Part shown: positions 8,028 to 18,220 of the stretch, piece by piece
Layout: each line of letters begins with the position of its first letter
How positions within the stretch are numbered: the first letter of the stretch is position 1
Assembly (NCBI GenBank): GCA_025993795.1
Contig: JAMQHL010000037.1
Coordinates: 1 to 64,000 of the forward strand
Source of the DNA: Planctomycetota bacterium
GTDB lineage: Bacteria > Planctomycetota > UBA8742 > UBA2392
Length of the DNA: 64,000 bases
Reading direction: 5' to 3'
The notes under the pieces: generated by a model
The model's input: the letters and a program-made list of their open reading frames with translations, nothing else
Told to the model about the DNA's origin: nothing
Database searches by the model: none
Made by a program: the position numbers and the translations under genes

Positions 8028-8603
8028 TTACCTCGAACGTGGCGCGCGAAAGTTGCCCGCCACCCGGTACTTCTTGAACTTCAGGTCAATGCGCCCGACC
8101 ACAAGGTCAGGACCGTCGTACAACAGCTCCCACGTTCCGGACTCAAACGTGTCGTTGCCGGCAGCTGTAAACCCGCTGACGACTGTCCCGGTCACGGAAC
8201 CCAGCAATGCCGTTCGGACCGTGCCGTCGCCTGCCAATTCGGCGCGCAACGATACCCGCTTGTCATCGGTCTGCAAGAGAGAGATGTCGCCGCGGTCAAT
8301 GAACTCAAGCAGGAACACCCGGCTGTCGCCACGCGTGACCTTGCCGTCCTCCGACAGCGCGGCACCCGCATACCAGGACACTGCTTCAATGCTGTACGCC
8401 CCGTTGACCTCATTTACCAGCGCCGGCGTGGTCAGTTCAACCACCCCCTCGGTCGGCGCCCCGGTCTTGCGGAACATCACGTCGACCAGCATTTCGCCGC
8501 TGCCCGGGGCCGCGCAACCTGCCAGCATGAGGCAGCACAGCGCCAGGACACACAACGCCAGCACCGCCGAACTGCCGTGAGAACCCGTACCCGGTCTTCG
8601 CAT
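8028..8603 (-). CDS. Lipoprotein of unknown function
   Basis: 191 aa from ATG 8603. The hydrophobic leader ends with the lipobox L-A-G-C (C about residue 29), so the protein should be lipid-anchored. The mature part is about 160 residues of predicted beta strands with no Cys cluster and no motif I know. It is two bases upstream of the redoxin-like gene and probably forms a two-gene operon with it. The promoter must lie in the 71 bp shared with the divergent plus-strand gene that starts at 8675. Confidence 0.75.
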   Translation of the reverse strand: MRRPGTGSHGSSAVLALCVLALCCLMLAGCAAPGSGEMLVDVMFRKTGAPTEGVVELTTPALVNEVNGAYSIEAVSWYAGAALSEDGKVTRGDSRVFLLEFIDRGDISLLQTDDKRVSLRAELAGDGTVRTALLGSVTGTVVSGFTAAGNDTFESGTWELLYDGPDLVVGRIDLKFKKYRVAGNFRAPRSR

Positions 8604-8674
8604 TTCCGCAACGCTAGCCCGCCGGCAACCTGAGTCAACCTCGCATGCATGACGCAACCTGCTATCCTGCCCAT

Positions 8675-9685
8675 ATGCGCTACATCGCCATGATGCTGGC
8701 ACTGCTGTTGGCTGCCGCCCCCCTGTGGGCCGTCAAGCTGAAGTTGAAGGCCGACGCAGAGGAATTCGAAGCGGCGGTCCTGAACTTCGATGGCGAAAAC
8801 GTCACATACCGACGCGGCCGCAAGGAACTTACTGCCAAACTTGCCGACTTTGAGCATGCCAGCGCCTTCGAGATCAAGAAGCAGTACACCCGCGAAGACG
8901 GCGCCGAGTGGCTTGAGCTCGCGCGCTTTGCCCTGCACCGCGCCCTCTACACCCAGGCCCACGACACCGCGCGCCAGGCCGCAAGCCTTGACCCGCGGCT
9001 GCAACCGCAGGTTGAACGGGTACTGAACACCGCCCGCTACCTGCAAGCCGATGCTCTGCTTGAGCGCGGCAGCGTGGCCCTGGACGAGCAGAAGATTGAT
9101 GATGCGCGCCGGTTGCTCACCCAGGTGATTGAGCAGTTTCCGGACACGCCCGCCAAGGTGAAAGCCGAGATTCTGCTGGGCACGCTTGACCGCGTCGCCC
9201 TTGAAATCAAGGCCAAAGAGCTTGAAGAAGCTGCCCGCAAAGCCCAGGAAGCTGCCGACGCGGACGAGCGCAAGAAACGCAAGCCGACGGACGACTGGTT
9301 GAACGAGCTTTCTGCCCAGGTTGACGCCCAGCGCGACGTGAAACGGGCCGGCGACACAGAGTGCGTCGCCAATCGCATTCACAAGGGCCTGCCGATGTAC
9401 GAAAACGTCGTCAAGGCACTCGAGACGATTCGTAAGCAGATTGAGGGCAACCGCCACTACTACACGTTTCGTGGGCAGATGGAGCAAGCCAACAGCATCG
9501 ACAAAGCCGCCAAGACACTCATGGTCGACACCTACGAACGCTGGGTCTATTACCTTTACTTCAACGCGCGCTACGACGTCGCCGCAGGCGTCTGCAACAC
9601 GGCGCTGAAGCTTGCGCCCAGCGACCGCCGCCTGCTGAGCCTGAAGGTCGATATCGACAACATGTACGACCCGCTTCAGAAGTAG
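8675..9685 (+). CDS. Exported TPR-like helical protein
   Basis: 336 aa. A signal peptide (A-A-A-P-L-W-A) is followed by a short beta segment (V-T-Y-R-R-G-R-K-E-L) and then helical repeats of TPR type: A-L-Y-T-Q-A-H-D-T-A-R-Q-A-A-S-L-D-P and A-R-R-L-L-T-Q-V-I-E-Q-F-P-D-T. A highly charged coiled-coil (E-L-E-E-A-A-R-K-A-Q-E-A) sits in the middle, and a final TPR-like unit A-L-K-L-A-P-S-D-R-R follows. TPRs mediate protein-protein contacts in the periplasm. It is convergent with pnp, and the two genes share the strong hairpin at 9743-9776. Confidence 0.75.
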   Translation: MRYIAMMLALLLAAAPLWAVKLKLKADAEEFEAAVLNFDGENVTYRRGRKELTAKLADFEHASAFEIKKQYTREDGAEWLELARFALHRALYTQAHDTARQAASLDPRLQPQVERVLNTARYLQADALLERGSVALDEQKIDDARRLLTQVIEQFPDTPAKVKAEILLGTLDRVALEIKAKELEEAARKAQEAADADERKKRKPTDDWLNELSAQVDAQRDVKRAGDTECVANRIHKGLPMYENVVKALETIRKQIEGNRHYYTFRGQMEQANSIDKAAKTLMVDTYERWVYYLYFNARYDVAAGVCNTALKLAPSDRRLLSLKVDIDNMYDPLQK

Positions 9686-9742
9686 CGCCCGGCATTGCCA
9701 TCAAGGCATGGCCGCGTTTGCGACAGCAGGTACGCCAAATGA

Positions 9743-9776
9743 AAACATCGAAGCGGTATGGGCCGCTTCGATGTTT
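9743..9776. terminator. Bidirectional hairpin terminator between the TPR-like gene and pnp
   Basis: Perfect 14-bp inverted repeat AAACATCGAAGCGG/CCGCTTCGATGTTT around a 6-nt loop, between the stops of two convergent genes (9685 and 9809). The T-rich ends in both directions suit termination of both transcripts. Confidence 0.85.
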
Positions 9777-9808
9777 CTGGCTTATGCACTGCATGGCGTC
9801 GGGCTGAC

Positions 9809-12052
9809 TTAGCTGCGCGGGGCGCGTTCGCGCCTTGGGCCGCGGTCGCCGCCTCGGCCGCCACGGTCGCCGCCACGGCCGCCCGGACGACCGCCGTTGC
9901 GGGGTGCCGGTGCGCTGTAGGCTTCGCCGCGATCCTTGAGGATAACGGCCTTGCGGCTGCCCTTGATCTTGCCGGTGGGGTCAACGTTGATGACTTCGAA
10001 CTCAAGTTCGTCGCCGACCTTCACCACGTCTTCGGGTTTCTCGACGTAGCCGTCGCTCAACTCGCTCACATGGATCAGGGCTTCAAGCGCGCCGTTGAAC
10101 TCCACGAAGGCGCCAAACTCGCGCATGCTGCCGACCTTGCCCTTGTAACGCTGGCCGATCACCGGCCTTTCGGTCATCTGGCGGATCATTTCCTTGTTCG
10201 CCAGAACTTTCACGCCGTCTTCGCCGAAGATCTTGACCGTGCCGTCTTCTTCAACGGTGATGGTGGTCTTGAACTTTTCCTGCATGCCGCGAATGACCTT
10301 GCCGCCGGGGCCGATGATCGACCCGATCTGCTCGTTGTCGATCTTGATGACCTCAAAGCGCGGCGCCCACTTGCTGATTTCCGGGCGCGGGGCTGCCAGA
10401 GCGGCTTTCATCTTGCCCAGAATGTGAAGGCGAGCGTCCTTGGCCTGTCCAAGTGCCTTGCGCATCAGGTCGGCCGTCAGGTTCTTGACCTTGATGTCCA
10501 TTTGAAGCGCGGTGATTCCATCGGCTGTTCCGCAAACCTTGAAGTCCATGTCACCGACGTGGTCTTCGTCGCCGAGAATGTCCGTCAGCACCGCGTGCTT
10601 GTCGCCTTCGCTGACGAGGCCCATGGCCACGCCCGCGACTGCCTTCTTGAGCGGCACGCCCGCGTCAAAAGCGCTCAAACTCGCGCCGCAGACGCTGGCC
10701 ATGCTGGAGCTGCCGTTGGATTCAAGGATGTCGCTGACAATTCGAATCGTGTAAGGGAACTCGTTTTCGGCCGGCAACATGCCGCGGATGGCGCGCTCGG
10801 CCAGGGCCCCGTGGCCCATCTCGCGGCGTGAAGTACCGCGGATCATCTTGGCTTCTCCGGTGCAGAACGGCGGGAAGTTGTAATGCAGCAAGAAGCGCTC
10901 TTCGCGTGATTCGCGCAATCCGTCAATCAACTGCGTGTCCTGGGCGGTGCCCAGGGTGCAGGTCACGAAGGCCTGGGTTTCGCCACGGGTGAAAGTAACG
11001 CTGCCGTGGTTGCGCGGGAACGGGCTCATCTCAATGGTAATGTCGCGGACTTCATCAAGGTTGCGGCCGTCGATGCGCTTGTTCTCGCTCAGGATGATGT
11101 GGCGCGTGGCCTCGTACTTGAAGTCGCCCAGAATCTGCGAAGCCTGCTTGTAGCGAAGCTTGGCAGCATCATCGGCGTCAGGGCCGACGGCGTACGCTTC
11201 AAGCGCCTTCTTCTTGAGTTCGCTCAGCGCACTGCTGCGCTCATGCTTGGCCTTGATGCGGATCTTCTCAAGGAAGTCCTTCCAGTGCTTGGCCTTGATT
11301 TCCTTGACCAGTGCCTCGGGCGGGGCTGCGGGCGGCGTAAAGGCGATGGGCTTGGAGCCTGCCTTCTTCACCAGCTCAATCTGCGCGTCGCACAGCTTGA
11401 TGATTGCCTTATGCGCAAGGTCAAGCGCCTCGACAATCTGTTCTTCCGAAAGTTCGTGGGCGCCGGCTTCGACCATGCTGATACCGTTCCTGGTGCCTGC
11501 GACTACCATGTTCAGTTCGCCGGTGTCCACGGTCTCGTAATCAGGGTTGACGACGAACTTGCCGTCGCGGCGACCCATGCGCACAGCGCCAATCGGGCCG
11601 TCAAACGGCAGACCTGCCAGCATCACAGCAGCACTGCTGCCGTTGATCATCAGCATGTCCGGGTCAAGGTTGGGGTCGGCCGACATCGCCATGCCGTTGA
11701 TCTGGACTTCGTCGTTGTAACCCTCTTTGAACTGCGGGCGCAGCGGACGGTCGGTCATGCGCATGGTCAGCACTTCTTTGGTGCTGGGGCGACCTTCGCG
11801 TTTAAAGAAACCGCCGGGGAACTTGCCTGCAGCACTGGTCTTTTCTTTGTATTCGACGGTCATCGGGAAGAAGTCGATGCCGGGACGCGGGGCAGCAGTC
11901 GTAGCCGCCACGAATACCGCGCTGTTGGCTTCGCGCACGAGTACCGCGCCGGCCGCTTGCTTGGCCAGCCATCCGGTCTCAAGGATGATGTTGCGACCGC
12001 CGATTTCAACGGTCACGACGTGCTTGTTAATTACATGTTTCTCTATGGCCAT
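9809..12052 (-). CDS. pnp: Polyribonucleotide nucleotidyltransferase (PNPase)
   Basis: 747 aa, the usual length plus a tail. Two RNase PH-like domains (about 10-230 and 310-540) carry out 3'-5' phosphorolysis of RNA; phosphate-site residues lie around F-T-R-G-E-T-Q and the second-domain D-I-L-G-D-E-D-H-x-G-D-M-D-F-K. A KH domain (I-G-S-I-I-G-P-G-G-K-V-I) and an S1 domain (G-K-V-G-S-M-R-E-F-G-A-F-V-E) follow. The last 35 residues are an RGG-rich basic tail. AGGAAAG lies seven bases before ATG 12052. It is downstream of rpsO, the classic rpsO-pnp order, with a structured leader between. Confidence 0.98.
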   Translation of the reverse strand: MAIEKHVINKHVVTVEIGGRNIILETGWLAKQAAGAVLVREANSAVFVAATTAAPRPGIDFFPMTVEYKEKTSAAGKFPGGFFKREGRPSTKEVLTMRMTDRPLRPQFKEGYNDEVQINGMAMSADPNLDPDMLMINGSSAAVMLAGLPFDGPIGAVRMGRRDGKFVVNPDYETVDTGELNMVVAGTRNGISMVEAGAHELSEEQIVEALDLAHKAIIKLCDAQIELVKKAGSKPIAFTPPAAPPEALVKEIKAKHWKDFLEKIRIKAKHERSSALSELKKKALEAYAVGPDADDAAKLRYKQASQILGDFKYEATRHIILSENKRIDGRNLDEVRDITIEMSPFPRNHGSVTFTRGETQAFVTCTLGTAQDTQLIDGLRESREERFLLHYNFPPFCTGEAKMIRGTSRREMGHGALAERAIRGMLPAENEFPYTIRIVSDILESNGSSSMASVCGASLSAFDAGVPLKKAVAGVAMGLVSEGDKHAVLTDILGDEDHVGDMDFKVCGTADGITALQMDIKVKNLTADLMRKALGQAKDARLHILGKMKAALAAPRPEISKWAPRFEVIKIDNEQIGSIIGPGGKVIRGMQEKFKTTITVEEDGTVKIFGEDGVKVLANKEMIRQMTERPVIGQRYKGKVGSMREFGAFVEFNGALEALIHVSELSDGYVEKPEDVVKVGDELEFEVINVDPTGKIKGSRKAVILKDRGEAYSAPAPRNGGRPGGRGGDRGGRGGDRGPRRERAPRS

Positions 12053-12312
12053 GATGTAGCTTTCCTGCCCTCAAATGAGGGCTGATGGGCTCCTTCCCTG
12101 TCCGGAGGAACCGGTGATAGTGGGTGCAAAGGGTCGGGCGCTTGCCCGGGCGGGCAGAGAGGTGGGTGTTTTTTTCCGGCAGCCCCTGGGGCAGCCCGAA
12201 AACACCGGCCTCTGAGTCCGCGCGGGTTCCGGGATTCTGGCTGGTTGCAGACCAGTCAGGCCCGGTGACAGGGTCCCAGACCCCCCACACGATGCAGGGC
12301 AACATGCCCTGT
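12053..12312 (-). promoter_or_regulatory. pnp leader region with a long imperfect hairpin
   Basis: These 260 bases between the rpsO terminator and pnp hold no gene. Read on the minus strand, AGAGG-CC-GGTGTTTT pairs with AAAACACC-C-A-CCTCT (arms at 12213-12198 and 12172-12157), enclosing an inner GC hairpin GCCCC/GGGGC. In enterobacteria, RNase III cleavage of a pnp leader hairpin starts PNPase autocontrol; an analogous role here is inferred from position only. Confidence 0.45.
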
Positions 12313-12343
12313 AAAAAGACGGGCGGGCACACAGGCCCGCCCG
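12313..12343 (-). terminator. Intrinsic terminator of rpsO
   Basis: Minus strand: CGGGCGGGC-CTGTGT-GCCCGCCCG, a 9-bp perfect GC stem (12320-12328 with 12335-12343), followed by TCTTTTTAC. It starts two bases after the rpsO stop codon. Confidence 0.9.
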
Positions 12344-12345
12344 GG

Positions 12346-12621
12346 TTACTTGCGAATACCGAGCTTGGTGATCAGGTCGCGGTAGCGCACTTCGTCGGTC
12401 GAATCGAGATACTTCAGAAGTGAACTGCGCTTGCCGACCATCCGCAGCAAGCCTCGACGGCTGCTATGGTCTTTCTTGTGGATCTTCAGGTGTACGGTCA
12501 GGTTGTTGATTTCTTCGGTGAGCAGGGCGACTTGCACCTCTACAGAACCGGTGTCCAGCTTCTCTTTGCCCCCGCGACCGAATTCCTGAACAAGTTCGTC
12601 GCGGCGCTTCTTGGTGATCAT
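12346..12621 (-). CDS. rpsO: 30S ribosomal protein S15
   Basis: 91 aa, normal size for S15, which binds the central domain of 16S rRNA and forms bridge contacts to the 50S subunit. Recognisable stretches are [16 protein letters not shown]-x-H-L-K-x-H-K-K-D-H-x-S-R-R-G-L-L and R-S-S-L-L-K-Y-L. The start at 12621 has AAAGGGA four bases upstream; a longer frame upstream is unlike S15. It is followed by its own terminator and then pnp, as in many bacteria. Confidence 0.98.
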   Translation of the reverse strand: MITKKRRDELVQEFGRGGKEKLDTGSVEVQVALLTEEINNLTVHLKIHKKDHSSRRGLLRMVGKRSSLLKYLDSTDEVRYRDLITKLGIRK

Positions 12622-12741
12622 CGTTCCCTTTCGTTGCACAGGCGCCGGCAGCAGTCGCAACCGCCATCGGCGTGACTTATGGGGGCGAAAGGTAGCAGCG
12701 AGGGCAGTTCCGTCAATGGGGGGGACGGCAGGGGCTGGCCG

Positions 12742-14960
<2,219 letters not shown>

Positions 14961-14987
14961 GGCGGTCATGCGTTTCGAGGACGTGTC

Positions 14988-15251
14988 ATGCCCTATATCA
15001 CGCCAGAGCAGCGCAAGCCGCTGGAACCTCTCATTGACCAGCTCTCGGCCCTGCTGCCGGATAAGGATTTCGCAGGCACGCTGAACTATGTGATCTCGCG
15101 ACTTGCGGGATCAGTGCTTGCCGGCAAGACCAACTATGCGCGCCTCAACGAAGTCATCGGCGCCCTTGAATCCGCCAAGCTGGAGCTTTACCGCCGCGTC
15201 GCGGCTCCGTATGAAGACACAAAGGCCGCCACCAATGGCGACGTGTATTGA
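14988..15251 (+). CDS. Small conserved protein of the DUF6899 type
   Basis: 87 aa, no signal or membrane segment. The frame M-P-Y-I-T-P-E-Q-R at the start, L-N-Y-V-I-S-R-L in the middle, Y-A-R-L-N-E-V-I-G-A-L-E-S-A-K-L-E-L-Y-R-R and A-P-Y-E-D-T-K-A-x-x-N-G-D-V-Y at the end match a family of small proteins found in many bacteria and phages and of unknown role. CGAGGA lies before ATG 14988. It is 27 bp behind eno and could be co-transcribed with it. Confidence 0.85.
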   Translation: MPYITPEQRKPLEPLIDQLSALLPDKDFAGTLNYVISRLAGSVLAGKTNYARLNEVIGALESAKLELYRRVAAPYEDTKAATNGDVY

Positions 15252-15406
15252 CCACGCAACTGCGGGCCGCAATTCCGCCAGAACGCACTTCGCGAGTCCT
15301 GGGCAAATTGAAATCTAAAGCACCGCTCAAGTAGTGGCCGGTCGGCGGCTTATGTGGGATACTACATAACCGGAGCATCCCCCCTCCCGGCAGCAGGAGC
15401 AGCACT

Positions 15407-16783
15407 GTGGACGACTTTTCCCTTCGTGGCTTCAGCTTCAGCAGTTCCGCAAGCTACTCGATTGTGGAAGAGCTTGGCCGTGGCGGCATGGGCATCGTCT
15501 ATCTGGTCGAGAAGAACTGCGGCGGTGTCCTCGACTACGTCGTCTTCAAAGCCTTGAAGTCCCTCGACGACGAACAGGAAGCCCGCCTGCGTAATGAAGC
15601 GAACATTGCGACCTTTCTCCGCCACGAAAACATCGTCAAGACCTATGGGCTGGAGAGCGTGAAGCTGTCCGACATGCCAGAGGATTTCCGCAAGGGCTAT
15701 GAGGTCAAGAACCATCCCAAGCAGACCAGCGACCTGCAACTGCCGAGCTTTCACCTGCGGCGAATCGCCGACCCGCGCAAGGGCGGCAAACGCACACCCG
15801 GATTTGCCCCTGCCCGCATGCCGCACCCCAGGGCGACGCGCACAATCGACGCCGGGCCGGTCGTCACGTTCATGAGCATGGATTACGTCGACGGTGTCGA
15901 CATGGCCATGCTGATGCGACACCACTTCAAGCTGCACCTGATGCTGCCGATCCCGATTGCAATGTTCATTATCAGTCGCATCGCGCGCGCGCTTGCGTAT
16001 GCGCACCAGTGGATCGTTCACAAGGATGTCACGCCAGGCAATATCCTGATCAGCACCGAGGGCGTTGCGAAACTGGCCGACTTCGGCATTGCCGCGCCGC
16101 TTTCTGCCGCCGGGGAAGAGTTCGCGGGCAAGGTGCATTTCATGGCGCCGGAGCAACTGGCGCGCGAACGCGTCGATGGCCGCGCCGACATCTTCAGCCT
16201 GGGCGTGGTTGCCTATGAGTTGCTGACGGGCATCAACCTCTTCAAGCCGCTGTCGCGCGGTACCTGGGACGAAAACGTGCGCTGGGTGAAATCGGCGCAG
16301 GCGCGCCCGGTCATTCCACCGCATGAGCTGTGCACAGACGTGCCCGAGAAGCTGTCGGCGATTGTGATGAAGATGCTTGAGTACAACGTCGACAAGCGCT
16401 GGCAGCGCATGATCGAGGTGCTGATGGAGCTGGAAAAGCGCCACCTGTACGCCCAGGGCTTCGGCCCGACAAACAACTCGATGGCCAGCTACCTGCACAT
16501 CTTCGAGAGCGATTTCCTTGAGGCCAACCAGGACGACCTGCGCCAACTGACGTTCCTGCGCAACCAGGAAGGCAAAGTTGCGCTGCAGCGCCGCGTCAGC
16601 CGCGAAATGTTCAGCGAAAAAGGCCTTGAGCTGGTGCGCGAACGCAAACGCAGCCCAATCTACAACGTGCTGGCCCGCCAGGAGTCAGGCAGCAAGAACA
16701 ACCCCACGCCGCACAACAACTATCCCAAAGGCCCCGCCAGCATGGCCGGCGGCAGCGTCATCATCGAAAACACAAAGCTCTGA
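15407..16783 (+). CDS. Serine/threonine protein kinase (PknB-like)
   Basis: 458 aa, starting at GTG 15407 with AGGAG eight bases upstream. Kinase motifs in order: glycine loop L-G-R-G-G-M-G-I (about 23-30), ATP lysine in V-F-K-A-L-K (K48), catalytic loop H-K-D-V-T-P-G-N (205), D-F-G (225), M-A-P-E-Q (246) and D-I-F-S-L-G-V-V-A-Y-E. The loop lysine of HRDLKPxN is Thr here, a variant known in bacterial kinases. An insertion of about 60 basic residues (about 86-148) lies between helix C and the hinge. The C-terminal 120 residues are non-kinase, without a membrane anchor. Targets are unknown. Confidence 0.93.
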   Translation: MDDFSLRGFSFSSSASYSIVEELGRGGMGIVYLVEKNCGGVLDYVVFKALKSLDDEQEARLRNEANIATFLRHENIVKTYGLESVKLSDMPEDFRKGYEVKNHPKQTSDLQLPSFHLRRIADPRKGGKRTPGFAPARMPHPRATRTIDAGPVVTFMSMDYVDGVDMAMLMRHHFKLHLMLPIPIAMFIISRIARALAYAHQWIVHKDVTPGNILISTEGVAKLADFGIAAPLSAAGEEFAGKVHFMAPEQLARERVDGRADIFSLGVVAYELLTGINLFKPLSRGTWDENVRWVKSAQARPVIPPHELCTDVPEKLSAIVMKMLEYNVDKRWQRMIEVLMELEKRHLYAQGFGPTNNSMASYLHIFESDFLEANQDDLRQLTFLRNQEGKVALQRRVSREMFSEKGLELVRERKRSPIYNVLARQESGSKNNPTPHNNYPKGPASMAGGSVIIENTKL

Positions 16784-16892
16784 AGCCTGCACGATCCGGC
16801 GCCATTGCTGCTGACTGGGACCTGACCTCGGCTGCATTCCAAATTCTGAATTCCGGAATCCACAATCGCCTGCCGATATGTAGTCTCCCGGC

Positions 16893-17183
16893 ATGAGCGC
16901 ATGGACCACAGAAGAACGTGACGACATCGTAAAACGCCTGCAGCAGAAGGGTGTGAGCCGCCCCTGCCCGCGCTGCGGCAGCGACCAGTTCAACCTGGTA
17001 GACGGATTTGCCGTGTTCGGCCTTGTCGACCGCCTCGAAGATGAGGGCGTGCGCCACCTGATGCCCAGCGTGTGCGTCGCCTGCTCGCGCTGCGGGTTCC
17101 TGACGTTTCATGCCCTGGGCGCACTTGGCCTTCTGAACAAGGACCAGCCGCTGCCGCCCGGCGAATCCGAAAAGCCCGAGTAG
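16893..17183 (+). CDS. Small zinc-ribbon protein
   Basis: 96 aa. C-P-R-C-G (about residue 25) and C-S-R-C-G-F (about 67) provide two C-X2-C knuckles separated by about 40 residues, a zinc-ribbon layout. The frame around them (T-E-E-R-D-x-I-V-x-R-L, C-G-F-x-x-x-H-A-L-G-A-L-G-L-L) recurs in small conserved bacterial proteins of unknown function. A second Cys close by (V-A-C-S-R-C) could add a ligand. It lies 109 bp behind the kinase gene on the same strand. Confidence 0.75.
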   Translation: MSAWTTEERDDIVKRLQQKGVSRPCPRCGSDQFNLVDGFAVFGLVDRLEDEGVRHLMPSVCVACSRCGFLTFHALGALGLLNKDQPLPPGESEKPE

Positions 17184-17196
17184 GGCCGCGCCGAAG

Positions 17197-18108
17197 CTAC
17201 CGGAACTTCACGCCGACACTGAACTGGAAGTGGTAGATGTCGTTGAACTCGTCGGTCGGCAGGTAGAGCTGCACCCCGGCTTCAAAGAACAGGCCGTAGG
17301 TGTCACTGATCTCGAAGTCGGCACTGCGGACCGTGACCTCAAGCCCATTGGTCAACCCGCCCGCACCCCGGAACCCGACGTTGTTGAAGGGCCGCCACAG
17401 CGTGAACAGGATGAAGCGAAAATCAGGATCCACAAAGAAGAACTCGAACCCGAGGCCGGTGGCGGCGCCCGAGATGTAACCCTGCTCCCATTCCACGCGC
17501 TCGCGGTCTTTGACCTTGCTGAGCGTTCCGAGCTGGTTGTCGCGATACACGGTCTCATTGGCGCGTATCTCGCGGCGACGGAACACCGCCAGCGTGTCGA
17601 ACTTGGCGACGAACCAGAGCCAGCGCCAGCGCAGCGCAACCTCCAACTCGCCTCGCATGCTCAGCTTTTCCACGTCGTTAGCGCCGCGGTAATTGCGCGA
17701 GAACGGCAGGTCCACAAGTTCATGCGTGTTGTGATAGCTGGCGTTCAACACACCGAAACCGACGTCCAGGCGCGGCAGGATCGAAATCCGCCACTCCGGC
17801 GAAAACTTGTACTCAATGTGTGCGCGCGCACCCACCCCCACGAAGTCAAAGCTGTATAGCCAGCTCGTGGCCAGCGACTGGTCGAGCCCGCGAATGTCGC
17901 TGATGTTGTAGCTGCGTGCCGTGTAAAAGACGTTCCAGGCAACGCCCCATTCTTTCAGGCCTACCTGCTGGAACTTATCGGTCTCGCTTGGGTGCAGCGT
18001 CCGCGGCGGCTTGCGCTTGATGTCAAACTCGGCGGGGCTGGCGCCTTCCTGCGCGCATAGCGGCAGGCTTGCCGCCAGCAGGCAGAGAATCAGGAATGTA
18101 CGCAACAT
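17197..18108 (-). CDS. Outer-membrane beta-barrel-like exported protein
   Basis: 303 aa from ATG 18108. The signal peptide ends L-P-L-C-A-Q-E. The mature protein is rich in alternating aromatic/hydrophobic strands (R-A-H-I-E-Y-K-F-S-P-E-W-R-I-S, V-A-L-R-W-R-W-L-W-F-V-A-K-F) and ends in F-Q-F-S-V-G-V-K-F-R. That resembles the terminal strand with an aromatic near the C-terminus of outer-membrane barrels. No plug or motif of a known porin is recognised. It supports a diderm envelope. It is convergent with the zinc-ribbon gene, 13 bp away. Confidence 0.7.
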   Translation of the reverse strand: MLRTFLILCLLAASLPLCAQEGASPAEFDIKRKPPRTLHPSETDKFQQVGLKEWGVAWNVFYTARSYNISDIRGLDQSLATSWLYSFDFVGVGARAHIEYKFSPEWRISILPRLDVGFGVLNASYHNTHELVDLPFSRNYRGANDVEKLSMRGELEVALRWRWLWFVAKFDTLAVFRRREIRANETVYRDNQLGTLSKVKDRERVEWEQGYISGAATGLGFEFFFVDPDFRFILFTLWRPFNNVGFRGAGGLTNGLEVTVRSADFEISDTYGLFFEAGVQLYLPTDEFNDIYHFQFSVGVKFR

Positions 18109-18220
18109 CAAGCCTCGCGGTGGCCGCCAAAGGGTGCGCAGTCTAGGGGTGCGGGATGGTCGGTCAAGCGAGTGGGAGCAGGCCGCAGTTAGTAACGACT
18201 ATGTGCCCATTTCGCAGTTG

